Positions 1 to 6,977 are shown, counted from the stretch's first letter. The stretch is 10,901 nucleotides of DNA from Flemingiibacterium sp045634345 (GCA_045634345.1 JAZRAB010000150.1:1-10901); one strand, 5' to 3'. Notes: generated from the letters alone by a model not told the origin. Translations and numbers: made by a program.

Positions 1-12
1 GAGCGGCGTGTC

Positions 13-159
13 GAGTTCGCTTGCGAACTCGTTGCAGTGTCGCTTTGCGACCTGCTTGAGTGACAAATGGTTCCCCTCTGCTTTCGGCAGGCGGTGCAGA
101 GCACCGCAAGGAGTAACAATCCTCGGAGCAGCAAACCGCTCGATAAACTCAAATTTATC
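13..159. repeat. Array of six adjacent small hairpins, probable dispersed intergenic repeat
   Basis: Six inverted repeats follow one another almost without gaps: 13-20/23-30 (GAGTTCGC/GCGAACTC), 34-43/47-55 (GCAG-t-GTCGC/GCGACCTGC), 78-81/87-90, 91-97/101-107 (GCGGTGC/GCACCGC), 126-129/138-141 and 142-147/154-159 (GATAAA/TTTATC). A weaker pair, AGGA/TCCT, lies at 109-112/120-123. The density of short palindromes and the higher GC than the flanking DNA suggest a palindromic dispersed element, not a gene. An open frame at 8-217 crosses it, but it has no visible ribosome-binding site and its composition follows the hairpins. The left end is close to the window edge, so the true boundary is unknown. 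That it is repeated elsewhere in the genome is inference; no second copy is in this window. Confidence 0.5.
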
Positions 160-177
160 AATCCCCCAAAAAAATAT

Positions 178-212
178 AAACACAAAAATATGCGGTAAAT
201 ATTTTTGTGTTT
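178..212. terminator. Perfect 14-bp AT-rich stem-loop
   Basis: Arms 178-191 and 199-212 are exact reverse complements around a 7-base loop (GCGGTAA). Each strand carries a five-base A or T run within its arm. It lies upstream of the purH promoter, so it is not in the purH transcript. Most likely it is a (bidirectional) terminator for a gene left of the window. The stem has few GC pairs, so an operator role is also possible. Confidence 0.45.
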
Positions 213-238
213 TGTGAATATATTTGTAAGATTCACCC

Positions 239-267
239 TTGACCGACACGACAAAATCTGATATAAT
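239..267 (+). promoter_or_regulatory. Sigma-A promoter of purH
   Basis: TTGACC (239-244) and TATAAT (262-267) are separated by 17 bases. Transcription should start near 274, giving a leader of only about 28 bases, too short for a purine riboswitch. I saw no obvious PurR box (CCGAAC-type core) around it. Confidence 0.85.
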
Positions 268-301
268 AATATATAATAAAACATATGAGAGGTAAACACC
301 T

Positions 302-1870
302 ATGAAAAAACGCGCAATAATCAGTTTAACCGACAAGACCGGCGTTGTTGAGTTCGCACGCGAGCTCGATGCACTCGGATACGAAATTCTTTCCACCGGC
401 GGAACATGGAAGGTTATCAATGAAGCAGGCATCCCCGTAACTCAGGTGTCTGACGTTACTGGCTTCCCAGAGTGCCTTGACGGAAGAGTAAAAACACTTC
501 ATCCGATGATTCATGCAGGCATTCTCGCAATGAGAAGCAACCCCGAGCACATGGCTCAGATCGAAAAGCTCGGCGTTACCCCCATTGATATCGTTGCTAT
601 CAACCTTTATGCATTCAAGGATACCATTCTGAAGCCCGGTGTTACCCGTGAGGATGCAATCGAGAATATCGATATCGGTGGTCCTACAATGCTTCGTGCG
701 GCTGCAAAGAATTATCAGGATGTTTCCGTTATTGTTGATCCTGCAGATTATGCAACAGTCATAGACGAGCTTAAGGCGAACGGTAAGGTTTCTGTTGACA
801 CCAACCTCAAGCTTGCTTATAAGGTATTCAACCACACTGCGGCATATGATACTCTTATACAGTCCTATCTCCGTGGACAAACCGGCATGCCTATATTCCC
901 TGAAAAGCTCTCGCTTACTTACGAAAAAGTGCAGGACATGCGTTACGGAGAAAATCCCGGTCAGACTGCGGCATTCTACAAGGAGATCGGTAACGAATTT
1001 GGCGGTACTCTTGCGGCGGCTGAACAGCTTCACGGCAAAGCGCTTTCCTACAATAATATCAACGACACAAACGGCGCGCTTGAGTGCTTAAAGGAGTTTG
1101 ACGAGCCTTGCGTTGTTGCGGTTAAGCACGCGAATCCTTGCGGTGTTGGTATCGGCGAGGATATTTACAAGGCATATATGAACGCATATAATGCAGACCC
1201 GGTATCAATTTTCGGCGGAATTATCGCTTGCAACCGCAAAGTTGATGCGGCTACCGCTGCGGAAATCAACAAGATTTTTGTTGAGATCGTCATTGCCCCC
1301 GACTTCGATGCTGATGCGCTCGAAATTCTCGAAAAGAAAGCAAATATCCGTATTCTCCGTCTGCCGGAGATCACCAAGCCCAACACCAAAGACATGCTCG
1401 ATATGAAGCGTGTCGCAGGCGGTCTTCTCGTTCAGGAGCGCGACATCGGCATTTACGATGATGCAGAACTTAAGGTCGTTACCGAGAAAGCCCCCACTGC
1501 AGAGCAGATGGTTGACCTCAAATTCGCAATGAAAGTTGTTAAGCATACAAAGAGCAATGCCATCGTCCTTGCCAAGAATGGTATCACCACGGGTATCGGC
1601 CCCGGTCAGACTAACCGCATTACCGCTCTTGACCTTGCTATTCGCTATGCGAATACCCTTGAGGGAGCAGAGCAGAACCGTGCGGCAGGCTCGGTAATGG
1701 CATCCGATGCATTCTTCCCGTTCTCCGACTGTGTAGAGGCGGCTCATAAGGCAGGCATCACAGCTATTATTCAGCCCGGCGGATCCATACGCGACCAGGA
1801 ATCCATTGATGCATGCAACAAGTACGGCATTGCTATGGTATTTACCGGTCAGAGACATTTTAAGCACTAA
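302..1870 (+). CDS. purH: Bifunctional AICAR transformylase / IMP cyclohydrolase
   Basis: This cytosolic enzyme catalyses the last two steps of de novo purine synthesis: formylation of AICAR with 10-formyl-THF, then ring closure to IMP. The 522-residue length is typical of bacterial PurH. The N-terminal MGS-like cyclohydrolase domain (about 1-130) carries STGGT (31-35) and the GRVKTLHP motif (61-68). The transformylase domain follows, with RYGENPGQ (214-221), the catalytic Lys-His pair in KHANPCG (K275, H276), KSNAI (417-421), GIGPGQTNR (431-439) and ASDAFFPFSD (467-476). The C-terminus RHFKH is characteristic of the family. The ATG is preceded by AGAGG at 288-292, nine bases upstream. No other pur genes flank it here, so it is either solitary or at the end of a cluster outside the window. 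The downstream membrane-protein gene may share its transcript. Confidence 0.98.
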   Translation: MKKRAIISLTDKTGVVEFARELDALGYEILSTGGTWKVINEAGIPVTQVSDVTGFPECLDGRVKTLHPMIHAGILAMRSNPEHMAQIEKLGVTPIDIVAINLYAFKDTILKPGVTREDAIENIDIGGPTMLRAAAKNYQDVSVIVDPADYATVIDELKANGKVSVDTNLKLAYKVFNHTAAYDTLIQSYLRGQTGMPIFPEKLSLTYEKVQDMRYGENPGQTAAFYKEIGNEFGGTLAAAEQLHGKALSYNNINDTNGALECLKEFDEPCVVAVKHANPCGVGIGEDIYKAYMNAYNADPVSIFGGIIACNRKVDAATAAEINKIFVEIVIAPDFDADALEILEKKANIRILRLPEITKPNTKDMLDMKRVAGGLLVQERDIGIYDDAELKVVTEKAPTAEQMVDLKFAMKVVKHTKSNAIVLAKNGITTGIGPGQTNRITALDLAIRYANTLEGAEQNRAAGSVMASDAFFPFSDCVEAAHKAGITAIIQPGGSIRDQESIDACNKYGIAMVFTGQRHFKH

Positions 1871-1882
1871 TATATCTATATG

Positions 1883-1908
1883 CAGGGAAGGGGCAAGCCC
1901 CCTCCCTG
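1883..1908 (+). other. GC-rich stem-loop between purH and the next gene, no T-tail
   Basis: CAGGGA then GGGG (1883-1893) pairs with CCCC then TCCCTG (1898-1908), with one A-C mismatch. The following bases, AGTTATAAAG, are not T-rich, so it is a poor intrinsic terminator. It could partly terminate, or protect the 3' end of purH mRNA, allowing reduced readthrough into the gene at 1934. Confidence 0.5.
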
Positions 1909-1933
1909 AGTTATAAAGCAAGGAGGCAGGAGC

Positions 1934-3580
1934 ATGAATCAAATAGTATCGCGCTTCATTAATTTAAAGAATAGACAGCGATTTATACTTATAACATTGC
2001 TATTCGCCTTGGCTGTAATGATTCGCGCTTTGTCTGCAGGTACAGAGTATCTTCCGATTCTTGATGACTCTATCCAATACATAACCTATCCGTCGGTGTC
2101 CGACTATTTCGCCCTTATAAAAGTGCAGGGACTGTTTTCCTCGCGTCCTCTTGCGGCGATTATTGACCTTTTTGTGATTGGTCAAATGAACGAGTGCCTG
2201 CTTATCCCGGTGTTGCTTTTATCCGCGCTGCACGGTGTCGCCGGAGTCTTGTTTCTTCGCTTGTTTGATAAAATATGGGGGACCGGCACCGCATTTGCCG
2301 TTTTCTATGCTTTACTTCCACTCGGCGTTGAGGGTACATATTGGCTTTCCGCATCCTCGCGTATCGTAACGGGACTTTTCTTTGCCGCCGTCGCCGCGAA
2401 TCTGCTTGAGGATTTCATTGATAGCGGCAAATGGCGGTATCTCGCCGCATTTCCGATTGCGGCGCTGCTTTCGTATGGCTTCTACGAGCAGATACTCGTT
2501 GTATCCTTTACATTGAGCATGCTGCAGTTTTTGCGCTGTGTGCGCGCAAGCCGCCGTGCATGGGGTGCAATGCTTGTTTTTCCTATGCTTGCCGCGTACT
2601 TTGTTTTCACAAGCCTGAACACCGTAGACGGCGTTTTGTCTTCACGTATTCAGATTGCCGTACCTATCGGTAATTGGTACTATGACACTTTCTTGCCCGA
2701 TGTTATAGGACAAATCGGGGCGGCATTCATAAAAGGCGGTACGCGCACGCTGTTTGTCGGATTTGCACGCGGACTTAAATTCTGCATAGATAGTTTTGGC
2801 GGTATTATTTACCTTGCCGCCTCACTTGCAGTCGGTGCGGCGATTTATTTCCTAACATCTCATAGGGCGAAAACTAAGCTTCAAAAGCAGCGTTTCGGAG
2901 TTTATATTTGGGGGATTCTTTTGTTCTTTGCACCTATTACACCATTTCTTATAATCGGAAATCCGTGGTTTTCTCTCCGCGCGACTGTTCCATCGTTTAT
3001 CGGTGCCGGACTTCTTGTCGATGCCATACTTCAACTGATTTTGCGTAGAGAGCGGTTGTACGCCATCTTTTGTGCGCTTATCGCGGCTGTCTGCATGATT
3101 GCAGGAGCCTCCGAAGTGAACGATTATCACGATGTGGGTGAATACGATAATGTCCTTGCTGCGGCTATTCTCGAGAGTGCAGACGAAATGTCAGGCAGAG
3201 TCGGATTTTTGTGTGTTGAGGAAATACCGATTAAGGGGCAGAATTACGCATACCACGAGCATGTTGCAAGCGTTGGCGGCTCCGATTGGGCATTATACGG
3301 CAAGCTTACTGCAGTCGATCCAAAATGGGGCGGATTTTATCCCGTGCCACTTGGCGTTGACGGATTTTCGTTCTACAAGGGGTGGAATCAATCTATCAAG
3401 CGCATTTCCGGTTTTGATGAGATTTGGCTTTGGGACGATGATACAGTCTCGCTTACAAAAATGCAAGCTCTCAAGCTTGATACCGGAGAGCACGATTACG
3501 AGATTCGTTTTGAAGACGGAACTCCGTGGGGAAGAGTCTTTGAAGAGGACGTTTACGGATATATTGAGATATATGAGTGA
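1934..3580 (+). CDS. Polytopic membrane protein, GT-C glycosyltransferase-like
   Basis: I do not recognise a named family with certainty. The 548-residue protein has about nine or ten hydrophobic stretches (for example 16-33, 88-108, 118-130, 146-158, 170-180, 211-227, 290-306, 323-341, 351-369, 375-392), then a soluble C-terminal part (about 395-548), likely outside the cell. After the first membrane segment comes an acidic pair, LDDSIQY (43-49), where GT-C enzymes using lipid-linked sugars usually keep catalytic Asp/Glu. FSSRPLA (68-74), YWLSASSR (136-143) and SYGFYEQ (180-186) resemble loops of the same kind of enzyme. A role in glycosylating cell-surface polymers or lipids is inference. 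AGGAGG at 1921-1926, seven bases before the ATG, fixes the start. It follows purH by 63 bases with no clear promoter of its own. Confidence 0.8.
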   Translation: MNQIVSRFINLKNRQRFILITLLFALAVMIRALSAGTEYLPILDDSIQYITYPSVSDYFALIKVQGLFSSRPLAAIIDLFVIGQMNECLLIPVLLLSALHGVAGVLFLRLFDKIWGTGTAFAVFYALLPLGVEGTYWLSASSRIVTGLFFAAVAANLLEDFIDSGKWRYLAAFPIAALLSYGFYEQILVVSFTLSMLQFLRCVRASRRAWGAMLVFPMLAAYFVFTSLNTVDGVLSSRIQIAVPIGNWYYDTFLPDVIGQIGAAFIKGGTRTLFVGFARGLKFCIDSFGGIIYLAASLAVGAAIYFLTSHRAKTKLQKQRFGVYIWGILLFFAPITPFLIIGNPWFSLRATVPSFIGAGLLVDAILQLILRRERLYAIFCALIAAVCMIAGASEVNDYHDVGEYDNVLAAAILESADEMSGRVGFLCVEEIPIKGQNYAYHEHVASVGGSDWALYGKLTAVDPKWGGFYPVPLGVDGFSFYKGWNQSIKRISGFDEIWLWDDDTVSLTKMQALKLDTGEHDYEIRFEDGTPWGRVFEEDVYGYIEIYE

Positions 3581-3594
3581 CTTAATTAACACCA

Positions 3595-3626
3595 AACAAC
3601 CGCTCCCCAGCCGGGGAGCGGTTGTT
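3595..3626. terminator. Bidirectional terminator between convergent genes
   Basis: Perfect 14-bp stem, 3595-3608 with 3613-3626 (AACAACCGCTCCCC and its complement), loop AGCC. It sits 15 bases after the membrane-protein stop and one base beyond the sigG stop, so it can serve both strands. The T-tails on both sides are short and interrupted. Confidence 0.85.
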
Positions 3627-3627
3627 C

Positions 3628-4413
3628 TCACATATCCTTCTTTATTCTCTCAAGTGCCGCTTTTTCAATACGAGAAACCTGTGCCTGCGAAATACCGATT
3701 TCACCGGCTATCTCCATTTGCGTGCGCCCCTTGAAATAACGAAGCTCGATAATATTTTTTTCGCGCGGTGAAAGCCGCTTCATCGCCTCACGCAGGGCAA
3801 TGTCTTCAAGCCACGCTTCGTCGGTGTTGTCGGTATCGCTTATCTGATCCATAATATATATCGAATCACCGCCATCGGTGAATACCGGCTCATAGAGACT
3901 GACCGGCTCCACTATTGCTTCAAGCGCTGCACCGACTTCCTCTTTGCCCACATCAAGCACCTTTGCAATATCTTCAAGTGCCGGTTCTCGATCAAGTGAA
4001 CGTGTCAACTGCTCGCGTGCCTGAAGTGCGCGGTATGCGAGATCTCGTACCGAACGGCTGACACGCACCATGTTATTGTCCCGAAGATATCTGCGTATCT
4101 CGCCGATTATCATTGGCACCGCGTAAGTGGAAAATTTTACCTCTAGAGATAAATCAAAATTGTCAACCGCTTTTATCAGCCCTATGCATCCGACTTGAAA
4201 CAGATCGTCAAGATTCTCGCCGCGCCCAGTGAATCGCTGAATTATCGACAAAACCAGACGTAAATTGCCATTTATGAGTTCTTCTCGTGCTATTGTGTCG
4301 CCCTCTCTGGCACGGACTAAAAGCTCGTGCTTTTCATCAGAGGTAAGCGTTTTTAAATTCGAGGTATTAACGCCGCAGATCTCGACCTTGCGGCTATAAG
4401 TTGATGACTTCAT
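3628..4413 (-). CDS. sigG: RNA polymerase sporulation sigma factor SigG
   Basis: Late forespore sigma factor that directs transcription of spore-protection and germination genes inside the engulfed forespore. The predicted protein has 261 residues, normal for SigG. Its N-terminus holds the SigG hallmark KVEICGVNTSNL (9-20). Region 2 contains NLRLVLSIIQRF (50-61), DDLFQVGCIGL (69-79) and FSTYAVPMIIGEIRRYLRD (94-112); region 4 runs from LSPREK (214) with the helix-turn-helix around 231-252. The frame stays open upstream to 4533, but that stretch includes a terminator and the sigG promoter, and it adds no family sequence, so I place the start at 4413. The Shine-Dalgarno AAAGG is 12 bases away, which is long; it is better spaced for a two-codon ORF overlapping the start. 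The usual spoIIGA-sigE neighbours are absent here. Confidence 0.96.
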   Translation of the reverse strand: MKSSTYSRKVEICGVNTSNLKTLTSDEKHELLVRAREGDTIAREELINGNLRLVLSIIQRFTGRGENLDDLFQVGCIGLIKAVDNFDLSLEVKFSTYAVPMIIGEIRRYLRDNNMVRVSRSVRDLAYRALQAREQLTRSLDREPALEDIAKVLDVGKEEVGAALEAIVEPVSLYEPVFTDGGDSIYIMDQISDTDNTDEAWLEDIALREAMKRLSPREKNIIELRYFKGRTQMEIAGEIGISQAQVSRIEKAALERIKKDM

Positions 4414-4418
4414 AACAT
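4410..4418 (-). CDS. Two-codon upstream ORF overlapping the sigG start
   Basis: Reading leftwards, ATG (4418-4416) TTA TGA encodes Met-Leu-stop. Its stop overlaps the sigG start codon as ATGA. AAAGG (4430-4426) lies seven bases before this ATG, the ideal spacing, against twelve for the sigG ATG. A ribosome would plausibly initiate here, stop after two codons and reinitiate on sigG. The pattern is visible in the sequence; that it is translated is inference. Confidence 0.35.
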   Translation of the reverse strand: ML

Positions 4419-4450
4419 ACGGTTGCCTTTCGTACCTAAGTTTGCATAAG

Positions 4451-4481
4451 TAGTATTGCCATGGGCAGCAAGCGGTTATGC
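4451..4481 (-). promoter_or_regulatory. Forespore (sigma-F type) promoter of sigG
   Basis: On the minus strand GCATA (4481-4477) is followed after 16 bases by GGCAATACTA (4460-4451). These match at every defined position the B. subtilis sigma-F consensus as I know it (GYWTA, 15-16 bases, GGNRANAHTR). The right half, AATACTA, also nearly fits the sigma-G -10 element, which would allow autoregulation. The start would be near 4444, about 30 bases before the sigG ATG. In B. subtilis the sigG gene (spoIIIG) is likewise sigma-F dependent. Confidence 0.8.
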
Positions 4482-4515
4482 AGTCATAAATTTGTATTGT
4501 TTTGGAAGCTTGATT

Positions 4516-4550
4516 AAAAAATAGCTTTCCCAAAACATCGGGAAAGCTAT
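4516..4550 (-). terminator. Intrinsic terminator of the egsA-DUF4317 operon
   Basis: On the minus strand ATAGCTTTCCC pairs with GGGAAAGCTAT (arms 4540-4550 and 4521-4531, 11 bp, 8-base loop), followed directly by a run of Ts (4516-4521 read in reverse). It begins six bases after the DUF4317 stop codon. Confidence 0.95.
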
Positions 4551-4555
4551 CAAAA

Positions 4556-5686
4556 TCAATCTTTTATATCGACGTAAACACCGTTAACAGTAACATCGGC
4601 ATCGGCGCGTATCAATACATATTTCACTCCGTCGATAATGCGTGTTTCAACGAGATCACCGCGCTCGGAATTAACTTTTATCATTACATCAGGCGTCTTG
4701 ATTTCAAGCTTTTTCGGCTCGATTATATTGCGAGGTAGTATAGGCGCGCAAGAGCCGTATTCCTCATCACACTTGTTTTTAAATTCCTCTATTTTTGTAT
4801 CAGATACCCCGCAACTCTCAAGTACAGATGCGATTTCGGTGCGAGTGATTGTAAGCGTTTCTTGTTCTTTTAAAAGCTTATGTTCTTCGATTCGCTGAGC
4901 GATATCGTCGTGAACAGCTTGCACTACCTCATATGTACATTCGTTACCGAGAGTGTTCCCGAGCATTGCTTCAAAAATCATCTTCTGCTCGCCGGCAGGG
5001 AGTGGAAGCTTGGTCTTGAATATGTTATTTGCAAATAACTCATTGTTATCATCGGGATTCTTTACGTAGTATAAGGCATTATAAATGTTGGTTTGTCTGC
5101 CGTCAAAAGCAGGGAAGAGAAAACCAAGCTCTGGTGCAGCGACATTCCATTCGCAGGAACGTGTGTGGAAGCTCTTGTTGGTCGCATCGTATGCAAGTGT
5201 GGATTTGGCTTCCTTCACGGGGCAGATCGCACACATAATGTAGGTGAACATAGCGGTGGACTCATCGGATTCTCCATCGTCACGATGCTTTTTAGGGACG
5301 TCGTAGGTGTCGCTCATAAGAAGAATGAGGTTATTGCCTTCAAGTTTTAGTCCCTCAGTGGCTTTATCGAAGAACTCCTTTGCCGCATCTTCATCCTTGA
5401 GGCGCGTGTTACGGAGCCTTGTGAGAAGCGCGTGTTCCTCGCCCGATTCTATCTGCGGTATTGAGAATGCGATGTCAATAAGATTTTTTCCGTTTATCCC
5501 CGAAAGTGAACGCTTGAAAATGGCGAGATATTTCTCAATTTCTTCTTGCGGAAGCATGAAAAAAGGGGTGGAAAATTCATGTATAGTTTCATGTTGAGCA
5601 TTGATGTAACGGCCGCGAAGTGTAGTGATATTGTTTTTATCTGTGACGAGTCTTCTGCGAAGCTCGGCTATTTCTCTGTCGGTCAT
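4556..5686 (-). CDS. DUF4317 family protein
   Basis: A 376-residue soluble protein of the DUF4317 family, widespread in Clostridia and of unknown function. The N-terminus (MTDREIAELRRRL, then ITTLRGRYIN) and the LSGINGKNLIDIAF segment (residues 61-74) fit the family pattern. There is no signal peptide or membrane segment. The C-terminal part (about 290-376) is rich in Lys, Glu and Val. It is the second gene of an operon, 39 bases after the glycerol-1-phosphate dehydrogenase homolog, and ends at a strong terminator. The start is unusual: AAAGGAG lies 25 bases before the ATG, with a short GGGG/CCCC hairpin (5698-5709) between. No in-frame alternative start exists between the upstream stop and this ATG, so the call stands despite the poor local ribosome-binding site. 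Confidence 0.9.
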   Translation of the reverse strand: MTDREIAELRRRLVTDKNNITTLRGRYINAQHETIHEFSTPFFMLPQEEIEKYLAIFKRSLSGINGKNLIDIAFSIPQIESGEEHALLTRLRNTRLKDEDAAKEFFDKATEGLKLEGNNLILLMSDTYDVPKKHRDDGESDESTAMFTYIMCAICPVKEAKSTLAYDATNKSFHTRSCEWNVAAPELGFLFPAFDGRQTNIYNALYYVKNPDDNNELFANNIFKTKLPLPAGEQKMIFEAMLGNTLGNECTYEVVQAVHDDIAQRIEEHKLLKEQETLTITRTEIASVLESCGVSDTKIEEFKNKCDEEYGSCAPILPRNIIEPKKLEIKTPDVMIKVNSERGDLVETRIIDGVKYVLIRADADVTVNGVYVDIKD

Positions 5687-5697
5687 GGTATTTATAA

Positions 5698-5709
5698 GGG
5701 GATGTCCCC
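5698..5709 (-). other. Small hairpin between Shine-Dalgarno and start codon
   Basis: GGGG ATGT CCCC can fold as a 4-bp stem with a 4-base loop, between the purine-rich AAAGGAG (about 5712-5718, minus strand) and the DUF4317 ATG at 5686. Folding would shorten the effective spacing from 25 to about 13 bases. A role in translation control is inference. Confidence 0.35.
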
Positions 5710-5725
5710 GACTCCTTTTACCTTG

Positions 5726-6901
5726 TTATATTTTGGTTTTCTCAATAAACCGATCCACTGCGTATTCGGTGTAGCGCTCAAGAAGTCCTTTGTCACGCAA
5801 ATAAAATAGAATAGTGTATCTGTCACGCAGCGTAACGGCCTTGAATACCGAGCGGACCATTTTCTCCTTGTCGCAGGTTACGCACGGCATATCCATATTA
5901 AGACAGAATTCCTCAACTTTATCAAAATACGGTATGTATCGTTCAATCATCTTGCGCAGGTGTTCATCGCTTGTTTCTTGCATCAGCAACCGGTACATAT
6001 ATATTACAATTCGAGTTGCCTGACACACCTCTAAACCATGTAAATTCGGTTTTTTTCCGTCTTTTACATCTTCAATTTCCCACACATGCGCAATGATGTG
6101 CTCCGCTCCGGAGGCAGGTCGAGAATTTCCTGTGAAAGCCATGCCAAGCCCACTTACCATGAATCCGTGCATAATGCTTTCAATACATTCTGCACCGCGC
6201 GTCTGTATTTGGTATCCGTTGAGAAGGCAGGCATCAGTAGCACTCAAAACGTCGCGCGCAATCTGCTCACAGTAATAATCGCCGTTATAGTCCCGTGCGA
6301 GTTCCCAGTCGAGAATACCTGTGTATTTCCCGAACATATCGCCAATTCCCGAAAAAAGCATATCCATTGGTGCGTCTTTTATGACATCTGTATCGGCGAT
6401 AATATAGCGCGGAGTTGTGCATTTGATAGTTGCCTTTGAACCGTCGAAAAGTGTTGGTGAGCCGGCAGAAGCATAGCCGTCCATCGATGGTGCCGTCGCA
6501 ACTATAGCATACGGTACGCCAATGCGGTAAGATACCAAACGGCATGAGTCGTTGATTGTACCGGAACCCACTCCCAAGATCAGGTCGGGCTTATCTGAAT
6601 AGCCGAAAATATCGTTTTCGTCAGATGGCGGCATAAGATGTATAAGTATATCGCCAATGGTTTGGGCATCCGGCAACGGATTAGTTTTCAGAATTAGTTT
6701 GTGCGAAAGCTTGCCAGCATCCGAAAGGATCATTTCCACTTTCAGTCCCAATATCCCATAGGTGGTTTCGTCGCAAACAAGATATATTTTACTGTAATCC
6801 CGCAGGATCTCGACCGTTTTTTGGACAGCGCCGCTTTCAATAATATACTTTTTCAGCGGTGCACGGTGAGTTTTTCCGCAGTTACATTTCAGCTCGGTCA
6901 T
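5726..6901 (-). CDS. sn-Glycerol-1-phosphate dehydrogenase family protein (EgsA/AraM-like)
   Basis: This 391-residue protein belongs to the iron-dependent alcohol dehydrogenase-like fold of glycerol-1-phosphate dehydrogenases, which reduce dihydroxyacetone phosphate to sn-glycerol-1-phosphate with NAD(P)H. The nucleotide-binding GVGSGTIND lies at 110-118, TAPSMDGYAS at 136-145, and likely metal ligands are D188 in GIGDMFGK, H268 in GAEHIIAH and H288 in NLHGLE. The N-terminal CNCGKTH (6-12) is a Cys/His stretch also found, as I recall, in clostridial members. In B. subtilis AraM makes G1P for heptaprenylglyceryl phosphate together with PcrB; neither pcrB nor arabinose genes are visible here, so the physiological substrate is open. 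The ATG is preceded by a weak AAAGAG about ten bases upstream. It is the first gene of an operon with DUF4317. Confidence 0.92.
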   Translation of the reverse strand: MTELKCNCGKTHRAPLKKYIIESGAVQKTVEILRDYSKIYLVCDETTYGILGLKVEMILSDAGKLSHKLILKTNPLPDAQTIGDILIHLMPPSDENDIFGYSDKPDLILGVGSGTINDSCRLVSYRIGVPYAIVATAPSMDGYASAGSPTLFDGSKATIKCTTPRYIIADTDVIKDAPMDMLFSGIGDMFGKYTGILDWELARDYNGDYYCEQIARDVLSATDACLLNGYQIQTRGAECIESIMHGFMVSGLGMAFTGNSRPASGAEHIIAHVWEIEDVKDGKKPNLHGLEVCQATRIVIYMYRLLMQETSDEHLRKMIERYIPYFDKVEEFCLNMDMPCVTCDKEKMVRSVFKAVTLRDRYTILFYLRDKGLLERYTEYAVDRFIEKTKI

Positions 6902-6948
6902 AACACATATACTCTTTCTATAATTTATATCAAATAAAAACTACACTC

Positions 6949-6977
6949 ATTATATCACAATTTGCCGTGCCAGTCAA
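6949..6977 (-). promoter_or_regulatory. Sigma-A promoter of the egsA-DUF4317 operon
   Basis: Minus strand: TTGACT (6977-6972), 17 bases, TATAAT (6954-6949). The start should be near 6942, leaving a leader of about 40 bases. The -10 region carries AATTGTGATATA, a 12-base string also found at the promoter of the RNA gene at 9755. Confidence 0.85.

Noticed and set aside
8..217. 69-codon open frame at the left edge
   Set aside because: It has no ribosome-binding site, crosses six hairpins and the AT-rich stem-loop, and shows no protein family features.
268..301. Purine riboswitch in front of purH
   Set aside because: The predicted leader is only about 28 bases.
326..1942. Long antisense frames opposite purH (326-1033 and 1205-1942, minus)
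   Set aside because: They are shadows of a certain gene, with no start signals or recognisable domains.
3132..3734. 200-codon plus-strand frame across the end of the membrane protein and into sigG
   Set aside because: It overlaps two well-supported genes and runs through their shared terminator.
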